From the NCBI GenBank assembly GCA_900754255.1, contig CAAECI010000016.1:1-15237 (forward strand): a DNA stretch of 15,237 bases, read 5' to 3'. Under the pieces are notes generated by a model. That model was given only the letters and a program-made list of their open reading frames with translations. It did not search any database and was not told where the DNA came from. Both the position numbers and the translations under genes were made by a program. Shown in pieces: positions 8,375-15,147 of the stretch; position 1 is the first letter of the stretch; every line of letters starts with the position of its first letter. The DNA comes from an uncultured Succinivibrio sp. (lineage in GTDB: Bacteria; Pseudomonadota; Gammaproteobacteria; Enterobacterales; Succinivibrionaceae).

Positions 8375-8776
8375 ATGAAGATCCTAAATTTAATTGCGCT
8401 GTCGGCCTCCATCCTGCTCATATCGTCCGCATCCGCACTTGAGATCACGGTGGACAATAAAACCGATGCCAATGCTGCCTTTGCTTTTTCATATCTGGAT
8501 AAGAACAGCGGTAAGTGGATGACGGAGGGTTGGTTCAATGCTCCGCAAAACAGCGAAAAAAAGCTTTCCTTACCTGCGGATAATCCCATCTATTACATCT
8601 ATGCCGAATTTTCAAACGGTAAACGCATTGAGGGCGGGGAGGGTGCCGTGGATTTGGCCGTGTCGAATCGTTCCTTTTTATGCGAACAGGATCAGGGACC
8701 TCAGGGAAAAACGCATAAGGTAAGCTTTCTTAGGGCTCGTGCAAACGGCGGAAAAGCCGTGATCCGAGTTAAATAA
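8375..8776 (+). CDS. Secreted DUF1036-like protein
   Basis: A 133-aa protein with a clear Sec signal peptide: basic start, hydrophobic core and cleavage after SASA, near residue 22. The mature part resembles DUF1036: a VDNKT strand near the start, then a WMTEGWF segment around 49-55, YYIYAEF, and a Cys-containing FLCEQ stretch. The family is predicted to be periplasmic and has no known activity. GGAG sits about nine bases before the ATG. It lies 27 bp behind the DUF1189-like gene on the same strand, which supports an envelope-related pair. The stop codon is only about ten bases from the end of an inserted IS200/IS605 remnant, so any native terminator has been displaced. Confidence 0.75.
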   Translation: MKILNLIALSASILLISSASALEITVDNKTDANAAFAFSYLDKNSGKWMTEGWFNAPQNSEKKLSLPADNPIYYIYAEFSNGKRIEGGEGAVDLAVSNRSFLCEQDQGPQGKTHKVSFLRARANGGKAVIRVK

Positions 8777-8785
8777 GCAGAGATT

Positions 8786-8848
8786 TTGACGTTCTCTCCG
8801 CCCTAAACGACGGAGATCCTCTACTGAGTCAGCAGCTTGCGCTGCTGA
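8786..8848 (-). ncRNA. Putative omega-RNA scaffold at the IS right end
   Basis: Reading leftwards, TCAGCAGC-GCAA-GCTGCTGA (8848-8829) forms an eight-pair stem with a GCAA tetraloop. It is followed by TCTCCG...CGGAGA (8816-8795) and then the probable element tip. In TnpB systems the guide RNA overlaps the tnpB 3' end and right end, and the flanking DNA beyond the tip supplies the guide. Here the guide would be the end of the DUF1036-like gene. The RNA is inferred, and with tnpB broken it has no local partner. Confidence 0.45.
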
Positions 8849-9033
8849 TCACTTCGGTGGATCCCTGTTGCTGATTAGGCGCCTGCTTTTTAGACCGACC
8901 CGAATTCACTTGAGCCTGAGCATTCTTCTCAGACTCCCCACAGGCTAACGAGCTTCGTCTGCGCTCTTTTATGTTGATCGCGGCCATTGCGTCCCCGTTT
9001 CCCTGATGCCCGCAGGAGACGCATTTGAACAAT
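8829..9033 (-). pseudogene. tnpB: tnpB C-terminal fragment
   Basis: About 67 codons of a TnpB (IS200/IS605 OrfB) C-terminus. Visible are the second half of the zinc ribbon (FKCVSCG, two cysteines) and the last RuvC block NGDAMAAINI, whose Asp is the third catalytic acidic residue of the RuvC-like nuclease. A low-complexity tail rich in Ser and Gln follows. Intact TnpB is about 350-400 aa; the first cysteine pair and all upstream domains are absent. An in-frame TAA formed at 9036-9038 by the adjoining repeat closes the frame upstream. No activity is expected. Confidence 0.8.
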
Positions 9034-9115
9034 TGTTAGGGATCCTCAAAGATGATCGAAAAGATCTCGGCAAGATGATCGCTTAAGTTTGAGTTTTCGC
9101 TCATCACTTCTCCGT
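9034..9115 (+). repeat. GATC-rich repeat, copy A (diverged)
   Basis: Begins TGTTAGGGATCC like copies B (10488) and C (15148). It keeps GATC at offsets 7, 20, 29 and 43 from the start, against 7, 19, 29 and 42 in B and C, and ends in a related CACTTCTCC block. The intervening bases have drifted, so this is an older copy. It abuts the truncated tnpB. The right limit is uncertain. Confidence 0.6.
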
Positions 9116-9201
9116 CCTCCCCTAATTTTTTCATTGAGTCCTTAGAACCGGTCTTGCAGATTGCACAATAATGCCTTCTGAATTTTTAAGGAGGCGTGTA
9201 A

Positions 9202-9788
9202 ATGCGAGGAAAAAGAAAAAATCGTTCCGGGAGGGGAAGCTATATGGATTTGGTAGTTGTACAAAATTTGGTGATAGACAGTTTTACGATGCGTTCGCGC
9301 AGGCTCCCGTGGAGCTTCCGCGCCCGGGTGACTTATGTTTGCGACGGGGATTCAGTCTGGGTTCGCACGTGGTACGGGCGCAGGATCAAGCTTCGACTAC
9401 TGGGCATAGACGCGCCGGAATCGGAGCAGGCTTTCGGGTCGGAGTCTCAGCGCATGTTGTACCGTCTCATTGGATGAAAGCGCATCGAAGTCAAGGCGGT
9501 CGACCGTGACATCTACGGGCGTTACGTGAGCGGCATTCGTTGCGGAGGCGAGGACATCTGCTTGAGGATGATCGAGGAAGGTCTTGCATGGCCGTATTTC
9601 CGCTTCTTCGAGCAACTGACGCACGAAGAGGCGCAGGCTTATAAGGAAGCCTTTTTAGTGGCCAAGAGAGAGCGCAGGGGCTTTGGCGCGACGCTCATCC
9701 CGAGACCCCGTGGGACTGGCGCAGGAAGCATCGGTCGCTCAGGGATCGCTTCGTGCTGTGGCTGAAGCGTCTGATAGGCATCATTTGA
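9202..9788 (+). pseudogene. Thermonuclease (SNase-like) gene, broken twice
   Basis: A staphylococcal-nuclease-like, Ca2+-dependent nuclease gene with a perfect AAGGAGG at 9188-9194. In the first 91 codons the active-site parts are visible: DGDS (48-51), R65 in LRLLGIDAPE, D70 and E73. A TGA at 9475-9477 interrupts the frame. The same frame then goes on with KRIEV and RDIYGRYV, the latter holding the second catalytic Arg. At about 9677-9682 a one-base loss shifts the frame; the true C-terminus (LWRDAHPETPWDWRRKHRS and on) is read in the next frame to a TGA at 9786-9788. A selenocysteine role is not supported. It has no signal peptide. Two independent lesions mark a decayed gene. Confidence 0.85.
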
Positions 9789-9801
9789 GAAGATGTGATT
9801 G

Positions 9802-9850
9802 AAAAGGAATCGTCTTACGGGCTTCAAGCTCGCGGTGATTCCTTTTTTAT
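9802..9850 (+). terminator. Terminator after the thermonuclease pseudogene
   Basis: AAAAGGAATC (9802-9811) pairs with GATTCCTTTT (9837-9846), with an inner GGGCTT/AAGCTC hairpin, and a T run follows. It is a good rightward Rho-independent terminator. Confidence 0.75.
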
Positions 9851-9923
9851 TATGTGATTGGCAAATTATGCTTGAGAAGAGTAGCATCCATAACAAGTAT
9901 GTTCAACTTTATGTTATACGATC

Positions 9924-10301
9924 ATGACCTCAGCACAACAAGCAGTTTATAACTATCTGCGCAAGAAGCACAGCGACTATCAGTCCGAGTTTGTCGTTGA
10001 TGTCGAGGATTTGCAGATCTTTCTGCAATACGAGGGGATCAGGCTCGAAAAGCCTGATGTGGTAGGCATTATTGTTCAACTTCAGAACGCCAAGACCGGT
10101 CTTCATATCGAATCAATCGACACTGAGAATGACCGCTGGGTACTCCATCTGAAATGGAGGCTCACTCCGGCGCAGCGAACGAAGCTCTGGCGTGAAGAAC
10201 AGGCGAAACTGGGGCGGAAGGGGCGAATGATCTTTCTAACAGACGTTGAACATGAGAAGGTTTTGAAGTTCGTGGAAGAACTTCGATCTAAATCCAAATA
10301 A
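9924..10301 (+). CDS. Uncharacterised 125-aa protein upstream of the hsdM remnant
   Basis: I do not recognise this protein. It is soluble and charged, with no membrane or signal segment. The N-terminal half (about 1-75) is predicted mixed alpha/beta with a LQIFLQYEGI helix. The C-terminal half (about 78-125) is basic and helical, containing TPAQRTKLWREEQAKLGRKGR and a final KVLKFVEEL helix. The ribosome site of hsdM overlaps its stop codon (AAGGA at 10300-10304), so the two were translated as one operon; that suggests a role accessory to a type I restriction-modification system, possibly regulatory. No good Shine-Dalgarno precedes the ATG at 9924. The frame is intact, unlike its neighbours. 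Confidence 0.65.
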   Translation: MTSAQQAVYNYLRKKHSDYQSEFVVDVEDLQIFLQYEGIRLEKPDVVGIIVQLQNAKTGLHIESIDTENDRWVLHLKWRLTPAQRTKLWREEQAKLGRKGRMIFLTDVEHEKVLKFVEELRSKSK

Positions 10302-10310
10302 GGAACAAAA

Positions 10311-10493
10311 ATGGCTCATACATTGCAAGAACTCAAGTCGACCTTGTGGATGGCGGCTGATGAGATGCGAAAGGTGATGTCGGCAGACGTCTACAAGGAT
10401 TACCTGTTGGGGTTGGTTTTCTACAAGGCTCTTTCCGACAAAATTCTCTACGATGCTTATGACCTTTTGGACGATGACGAAGAAGCATGTTAG
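10311..10493 (+). pseudogene. hsdM: Type I methyltransferase HsdM, N-terminal fragment
   Basis: Sixty codons match the N-terminal helical domain of type I modification subunits: LWMAADEMRKVMSADVYKDY followed by LLGLVFYKALSDKI. Intact HsdM is about 500 aa with a DPACGSG-type SAM motif and NPPF/Y; all of that is missing. The frame ends inside the first bases of repeat copy B, whose TGTTAG supplies the last Cys codon and the stop. The ribosome site AAGGA is six bases upstream and overlaps the preceding stop. The lost remainder and any hsdS/hsdR are not in the window, and the downstream methylase gene is a different, much more AT-rich gene. Confidence 0.85.
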
Positions 10494-10577
10494 GGATCCG
10501 CTAGATGATCCACCAGGATCTTAGAAGATGATCGGAAAGGAAGCTCTGTTAGCTTACGATCACCACTTTTCCAGAAC
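10488..10577 (+). repeat. GATC-rich repeat, copy B
   Basis: A 90-base segment identical to copy C (15148-15237) at all but four positions. GATC lies at offsets 7, 19, 29, 42 and 70, and a small AAGCT/AGCTT inverted repeat lies at about offsets 53-67. It starts precisely where hsdM stops. Homology may continue past 10577, but copy C leaves the window there. It is probably the end of an insertion sequence or a small non-autonomous element; no transposase gene is attached. Confidence 0.75.
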
Positions 10578-10841
10578 TCCGTGTTTTTCTCACTCAGTAC
10601 TGAACTTAAATATAGTCTGTAAACAGCTCCATACAGTTAAACCTTAGTTTAGTAAAAAGCAATATATTCACAAACATTAACACACAAAAGCCGTTGGTCG
10701 CTATCCAACGGCTTTCGTGTTTTTATGCACTTGTATTTCAGCTTTTAGCTGATCCTAATCTTCTCGATAAATTCTCCTTGATGTCAAGTTAATCACCGTG
10801 TTATCACCACGTTTAAATATAGTAGCAAGTAAGGCTTTGTT
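10578..10841. other. Non-coding stretch between repeat B and the R-M-S gene
   Basis: No gene is seen. The composition shifts from balanced to AT-rich. It contains a terminator (10687-10725) and two near-identical ten-base direct repeats, AATCACCGTG and TATCACCACG (about 10790-10811). A weak inverse of the repeat start, CTGATCCTAA at about 10749-10758, could mark the far end of a roughly 270-bp element, but the match is too loose to assert. Confidence 0.4.
10687..10725 (+). terminator. Strong Rho-independent terminator
   Basis: AAAGCCGTTGG (10687-10697) pairs perfectly with CCAACGGCTTT (10705-10715) around a 7-nt loop. It is followed by CGTG and five T residues. It insulates the downstream gene from transcription entering from the hsdM remnant. 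Confidence 0.8.
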
Positions 10842-10880
10842 AATAACGTCTTAAAAGGGCGTTATTGACAAGTTTGTCAA
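10842..10880. promoter_or_regulatory. Two abutting inverted repeats upstream of the R-M-S gene
   Basis: AATAACG (10842-10848) is inverted as CGTTATT (10860-10866), and TTGACAA (10865-10871) is inverted as TTGTCAA (10874-10880). The second is a near-perfect 16-bp palindrome that itself contains a consensus -35 hexamer. A candidate -10 TATAAT lies further down, at about 10934-10939, too far to pair with it. Symmetric sites here could bind a regulator of restriction-modification expression; no controller-protein gene is seen nearby. Confidence 0.4.
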
Positions 10881-11019
10881 AGTTGGGGGACGTTGGTGAA
10901 AATTGAGCTTTATTTATATGCTGTTGGTTATATATAATTTATGCAGTAAATTAGTACAGTTATGAATATGAATTTAAATTAGTAGTGTGTGAAAAGGCGA
11001 TTTATAAGGGCGTTTTATA

Positions 11020-14000
11020 ATGATTACAGAAGAAAATTTTGCTAAAGTTCTTTTAGCTCATCATTTTACATATAACCAAGAACTTAATAGATATTACAAG
11101 TCCTTCGGTACAGCAAATAATCGTTATGAAATGATCGCCGACTTCAATACTAAAAAGCTCGAGTATGCAAAAGGAATTAAATTTGGTCGTGCTACCACTC
11201 AAGACTTTCATCAAAACGAAAACTTTGTTGTCTTTGAATGTGTTTGCAGATTATTAGAAATTGGTTACGAGCCTACAAACATTGAACTTGAAGCTACCAG
11301 TGGAGTGGCAGGACGAGGGCAAACACAAACCTATCTTGATATTCTCGTGAAAGATAATCACGACAATAATTATTTAATTATTGAGTGCAAAACTGCTGGT
11401 AAAGAATTTGAAGATGCCTGGAAAAAAGTTAAGAAAAATGGAGGTCAGCTTTTTAATTATTGGACTTTATTCGGTACAAGACATTTATGCTTATATTCAA
11501 GTGATTTAATCTCCAATAAATTAACCTATTCAAGCAATATCATCGTCTTTGAGAAAGAAGATCTTATTCAAGATGAAAACATCAAAAATAAAAAGCTCGC
11601 ACATATTGAAGCCCTACAAAAAACTAATCCTTTAATTAAAGGCTATAAAGATTTAGATGATAGTTCCACTCAAAACGACTATTTTAACGTGTGGACTGAT
11701 ACCTATAATCAACCAGAAGTTTATTACGGTATTTTTGAAGATAATTGCAACCCCTTTGAGATTTCTGAAAAGATCACACTTGCTTATAAAGATCTTAAAG
11801 AAATTGAAAACTATGAGGATATGCAATCAAAATACAATCAATTTGCTACTATTTTAAGACAGCACAACGTAGGAAGCCGTGAAAACTCCTTTGATAAGCT
11901 AGTAAATCTATTCTTAGCAAAAATCGTTGATGAAACAGATAACCAACAGGACTTAAAATTTAATTGGAAAGGTGCTGCGTTTGATGATTTCTATAACTTT
12001 CAAGATAGATTACAGCAAATGTACTCTAAAGGAATGAGTGAATTTCTAGGAGAAAAGGTCGAATATGTTTCTGATGAAGAGATTGATAATGCTTTTAAGT
12101 TCTTTACTAAAGACACACCAGAGTTATCTCGTGATGAAGTAAAGAAGTTATTTCATATTCAAAAGTTCTTTACTAATAATGACTTCTCATTTTTAGATGT
12201 TCACAATGAACAGCTATTTATGCAGAATATAGCTATTCTGATTAAGGTTGTTCAATTACTTCAAGGAATGAAGCTAAAAACAGATAAAGAAAACCAATTT
12301 TTAGGAGATCTCTTTGAGGGTTTTCTCGATCAAGGTGTAAAACAAAGTGAAGGACAATTCTTTACACCTACTCCTATTGTTAAGTTTTTAGTATCTTCAC
12401 TTCCCTTGTCAGAAAAAGTAGATGCAAGTATAGAACCTCTTAAAGTTATTGATTATGCCTGTGGAGCAGGACACTTTTTAAATGAAGCTGGTCGTGTTTT
12501 AAAATCAGAAGTACAACAGCATAAAAAAGACTTTAAAGATCAAGAAATTTTTAAGAATATTGTTGGTATTGAAAAAGAATATCGTCTATCAAAAGTATCG
12601 AAAGTTAGTGCTTTTATGTACAGTCAAAACGATATTCAAATCGTTTATGGTGACGGCTTAGTTCCACATAGTAACGTACAAAACAACACTTTTGATATTC
12701 TTATTGCAAATCCTCCTTATAGCGTTAAAGGTTTTCTTGAAACTTTAGATAATAATGCTAAAAACTTATTTAGCTTATATCAAAATCGAGCAAAAACAAT
12801 CAATGAATCAACTAATAATAGCATAGAAACCTTTTTCGTAGAAAGAGCTAGTCAATTACTATCAGCTAAAGGAATAGCAGCAATTATTCTGCCTAGTTCC
12901 ATTTTATCAAATAGCAATATTTATACTGATTGTAGAAAGATCATATTAGAGAATTTTAATGTAATAGCTATATCTGAATTTGGTAGTGGTACATTTGGTA
13001 AAACAGGAACAAATACAGTTACTTTATTCTTAGAGAAGAAAGCATTTGGTAAGCACGCTGAGGAAAAACACTCTAGTGATGAAGCTATCCAATATAGAAA
13101 TCGAGTAAATGCTTGGTTTAATGGTAATTTTAGCAAGGACGCTTTTTTTGAAGATGGACACTTCTTTGAAGAATATTGCGAACTTATAAATACTGATTTT
13201 TGTGAATATCAAAATTGGATTTTAAGAAAAGACTTACCTAAGTCTGATTTATTTATCAAATATTCAGAAGATCTTAAAAAAGTTTTAAAAGATGTTTGTT
13301 CAAAGAAATTAACTTCTAAATACACAAAAAAGGATCAAGAAAACGAAATTAAGTTAAAGTCGTTTAATTATATAAGTAGCATTGAAAAAGAAAAAATGTA
13401 CTACTTTATATTATCTAAACTAAATAGAACAAAAGTAATCATAGCAAAATCACCAACATCAAATACCGATATTAAGCAGTATTTAGGCTACGAGTGGAGT
13501 GGAACAAAAGGAAAGGAAGGTATTAAATACATTGGCGTAAAGTCTAACGAAGATTCAATTAGCAAAAATTCTGGTGTTTTAGGCATTAAAACACCTCTTT
13601 TTAACCCTATTGATAGAAACGACACTTCAAAAATTTGTTTTGCTATAAGAAAGAACTTTGTTGAGCCTAATAATATCGAGAATATTTGTAATAGTATCAA
13701 TCTGCCAGAAGGGGCTAGTTTAGAAATTCTTAATTTATCAGATATGATTGATTTTTCTCGTACTAGCTTTGATATGGAAATTAAAACAAACGTCAAAAAG
13801 AAAGAAGTCGAGATAAAGTATAAAGAAGGGATTAAAACAGTTAGATTAGGCGATATTGCTACAATAAATCCTTCTAAATCTGAATTATCAAATTATTCGG
13901 ATAATACAATGGTTTCATTTGTCGAAATGGCTTCTGTAACAAATGACGGAGTTATAAGAGAAAAAAAAGATAGACCATTAAAAGAACTTAGAAAGGGGAG

Positions 14001-14487
14001 TTATACATACTTTGCTGAAAATGATGTAATTATTGCTAAAATTACACCTTGCATGGAAAACGGTAAATGTGCTTTGGCTACTAACTTAACAAATGGAATT
14101 GCGTTTGGAAGTTCAGAATTTCATGTAATTAGAGTGAATAAAGGCTGTAAATCAGAATATATTTATTATTTCTTAAACAGAGAAGTAATTAGAAAATTAG
14201 CCGCAGAAAACATGACTGGATCAAGTGGACACAGACGAGTTCCTGAATCTTTTTACAGTCAATTTAAAATTCCACTACCTTCAAAAGAAGTTCAAGAACG
14301 TATCGTTAGCCAATGTCAAAAGTTAGATATGGAAGTAGCTAATACTAAAGAGCAGATTGATGAATTAAAAGAAATGATAAAAGAGATTATAAATAACTCT
14401 AATGGTATAACTAAAGAATTACATAATATTTCTGTTTTTTCTTCAAACAGAATTAGCTATAAAAAATACAACCAACTTCATATATAA
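11020..14487 (+). CDS. Single-chain restriction-modification enzyme (R-M-S), type IIB/IIG-like, frameshifted before TRD2
   Basis: A 1155-aa protein joining all functions of a restriction system. Residues about 30-190 are an HsdR_N-like PD-(D/E)XK nuclease: D107 in YLDIL, E122-C-K124, and the QLFNY motif at 143-147. A helical region follows (about 250-440). The N6-adenine methyltransferase has QFFTP (446-450), SAM motif I DYACGAGHF (478-486) and catalytic NPPY (564-567). Residues about 938-1095 are a first HsdS-type target-recognition domain, then a helical spacer (about 1095-1127). The frame stops in the opening of a second domain, which continues in another frame as the next entry. AloI- and CjeI-type enzymes have this R-M-S layout, so cleavage near a bipartite site is likely if the full chain is made. 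Very AT-rich against its surroundings, pointing to horizontal origin. AAGGG at 11006-11010 is the ribosome site. Confidence 0.88.
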   Translation: MITEENFAKVLLAHHFTYNQELNRYYKSFGTANNRYEMIADFNTKKLEYAKGIKFGRATTQDFHQNENFVVFECVCRLLEIGYEPTNIELEATSGVAGRGQTQTYLDILVKDNHDNNYLIIECKTAGKEFEDAWKKVKKNGGQLFNYWTLFGTRHLCLYSSDLISNKLTYSSNIIVFEKEDLIQDENIKNKKLAHIEALQKTNPLIKGYKDLDDSSTQNDYFNVWTDTYNQPEVYYGIFEDNCNPFEISEKITLAYKDLKEIENYEDMQSKYNQFATILRQHNVGSRENSFDKLVNLFLAKIVDETDNQQDLKFNWKGAAFDDFYNFQDRLQQMYSKGMSEFLGEKVEYVSDEEIDNAFKFFTKDTPELSRDEVKKLFHIQKFFTNNDFSFLDVHNEQLFMQNIAILIKVVQLLQGMKLKTDKENQFLGDLFEGFLDQGVKQSEGQFFTPTPIVKFLVSSLPLSEKVDASIEPLKVIDYACGAGHFLNEAGRVLKSEVQQHKKDFKDQEIFKNIVGIEKEYRLSKVSKVSAFMYSQNDIQIVYGDGLVPHSNVQNNTFDILIANPPYSVKGFLETLDNNAKNLFSLYQNRAKTINESTNNSIETFFVERASQLLSAKGIAAIILPSSILSNSNIYTDCRKIILENFNVIAISEFGSGTFGKTGTNTVTLFLEKKAFGKHAEEKHSSDEAIQYRNRVNAWFNGNFSKDAFFEDGHFFEEYCELINTDFCEYQNWILRKDLPKSDLFIKYSEDLKKVLKDVCSKKLTSKYTKKDQENEIKLKSFNYISSIEKEKMYYFILSKLNRTKVIIAKSPTSNTDIKQYLGYEWSGTKGKEGIKYIGVKSNEDSISKNSGVLGIKTPLFNPIDRNDTSKICFAIRKNFVEPNNIENICNSINLPEGASLEILNLSDMIDFSRTSFDMEIKTNVKKKEVEIKYKEGIKTVRLGDIATINPSKSELSNYSDNTMVSFVEMASVTNDGVIREKKDRPLKELRKGSYTYFAENDVIIAKITPCMENGKCALATNLTNGIAFGSSEFHVIRVNKGCKSEYIYYFLNREVIRKLAAENMTGSSGHRRVPESFYSQFKIPLPSKEVQERIVSQCQKLDMEVANTKEQIDELKEMIKEIINNSNGITKELHNISVFSSNRISYKKYNQLHI

Positions 14488-14525
14488 CCACTGATAATTT
14501 ACTTCAGAATTATCAAGGGGTAAAA

Positions 14526-14948
14526 GTGTATGATAATATTCCTAATATTGACTCTGTCATAGAATATAAGAAAGGCGATATTTTAATTTCTAATATACGA
14601 CCATATTTAAAGAAAATATGGTTAGCAGACAAAGATGGCGGCTGTTCACCAGATGTAATTGTAATTAGAACATCAGATGTTAATGTAAATTCAAAGTATT
14701 TATATTTACTCTTGAAAAGAGATGTCTTTTTTGATTGGGTAATGTCAGATGTTAAGGGCGTAAAAATGCCTAGAGGAAAAAAAGAGAATATAGAAAAGTT
14801 TAGAGTACATATACCTTCTATAAAAGAACAAAATAAAATTATTTCTCAAATAGAGAAATTAGAAATGCAGATCAAAGATCTTCAATCTATCATCGACTCT
14901 GTCCAAGATAAGAAGAACGAGATCCTAAAGAAAGAGCTATTAGCTTAA
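14526..14948 (+). pseudogene. Second target-recognition domain of the R-M-S enzyme, split off by a frameshift
   Basis: A 140-codon open frame (GTG start at 14526) that reads as the C-terminal half of an HsdS-like specificity region: KKGDILISNIRPYLKKIW, a GGCSPDVIVIR strand, the PSIKEQNKIISQI phrase typical of the end of a TRD, and a closing coiled coil. The same frame extends back to about 14484 as ITTDNLLQNYQG, the usual run-in to this domain, so the coding sequence is continuous with the gene at 11020 apart from a one-base shift. GGGG at 14517-14520 could serve as a poor ribosome site, so separate translation is possible but unlikely. Read through, the whole enzyme would be about 1310 aa. 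Confidence 0.8.
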
Positions 14949-15097
14949 TCATTTACCGTGTCAGCACTTTTAACGCCGAGTTATGTTAAATCCATTAAGC
15001 TGGCACGTTTTAAAGTCCTGGAGGTGAGATTTTAAATTCAGGAGAAATTGGAGGATTTATTTAAGAACTCGCCACCACAACGTCTGACAAGCACAAT

Positions 15098-15130
15098 ACT
15101 CCTGTACTCCTTACAGGAGTGTTATTTTAT
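15098..15130 (+). terminator. Terminator after the R-M-S gene
   Basis: ACTCCTGTA (15098-15106) pairs perfectly with TACAGGAGT (15112-15120) around a CTCCT loop, and the T-rich GTTATTTTATTT follows. The preceding stretch, 14949-15097, shows no gene. Confidence 0.85.
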
Positions 15131-15147
15131 TTAATCCTCTTTTGAAT

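Larger units (their letters stand above)
8786..9033 (-). mobile_element. IS200/IS605-type element remnant (right end plus tnpB 3' stub)
   Basis: The minus strand carries the last part of a tnpB gene followed by a hairpin-bearing right end whose tip is probably GTCAA (8786-8790). The right-end hairpin motif (TCTCCG...CGGAGA) and the closeness of the tip to the hairpin fit the IS605/IS1341 group. The left part, including any tnpA and the rest of tnpB, is missing. The break coincides with the start of a GATC-rich repeat at 9034. Confidence 0.75.

Noticed and set aside
9475..9477. TGA read as selenocysteine in the thermonuclease
   Set aside because: SNase proteins do not use selenocysteine, no SECIS-like hairpin follows, and a second lesion near 9680 marks a pseudogene.
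9171..9509. A 112-codon rightward open frame over the thermonuclease
   Set aside because: It is a shadow in another frame; the SNase motifs and perfect ribosome site belong to the frame starting at 9202.
10748..10760. CTGATCCTAA as the inverted far end of repeat B, giving a 270-bp MITE
   Set aside because: It matches the inverse of the repeat start only loosely, and copy C cannot be followed far enough to confirm it.
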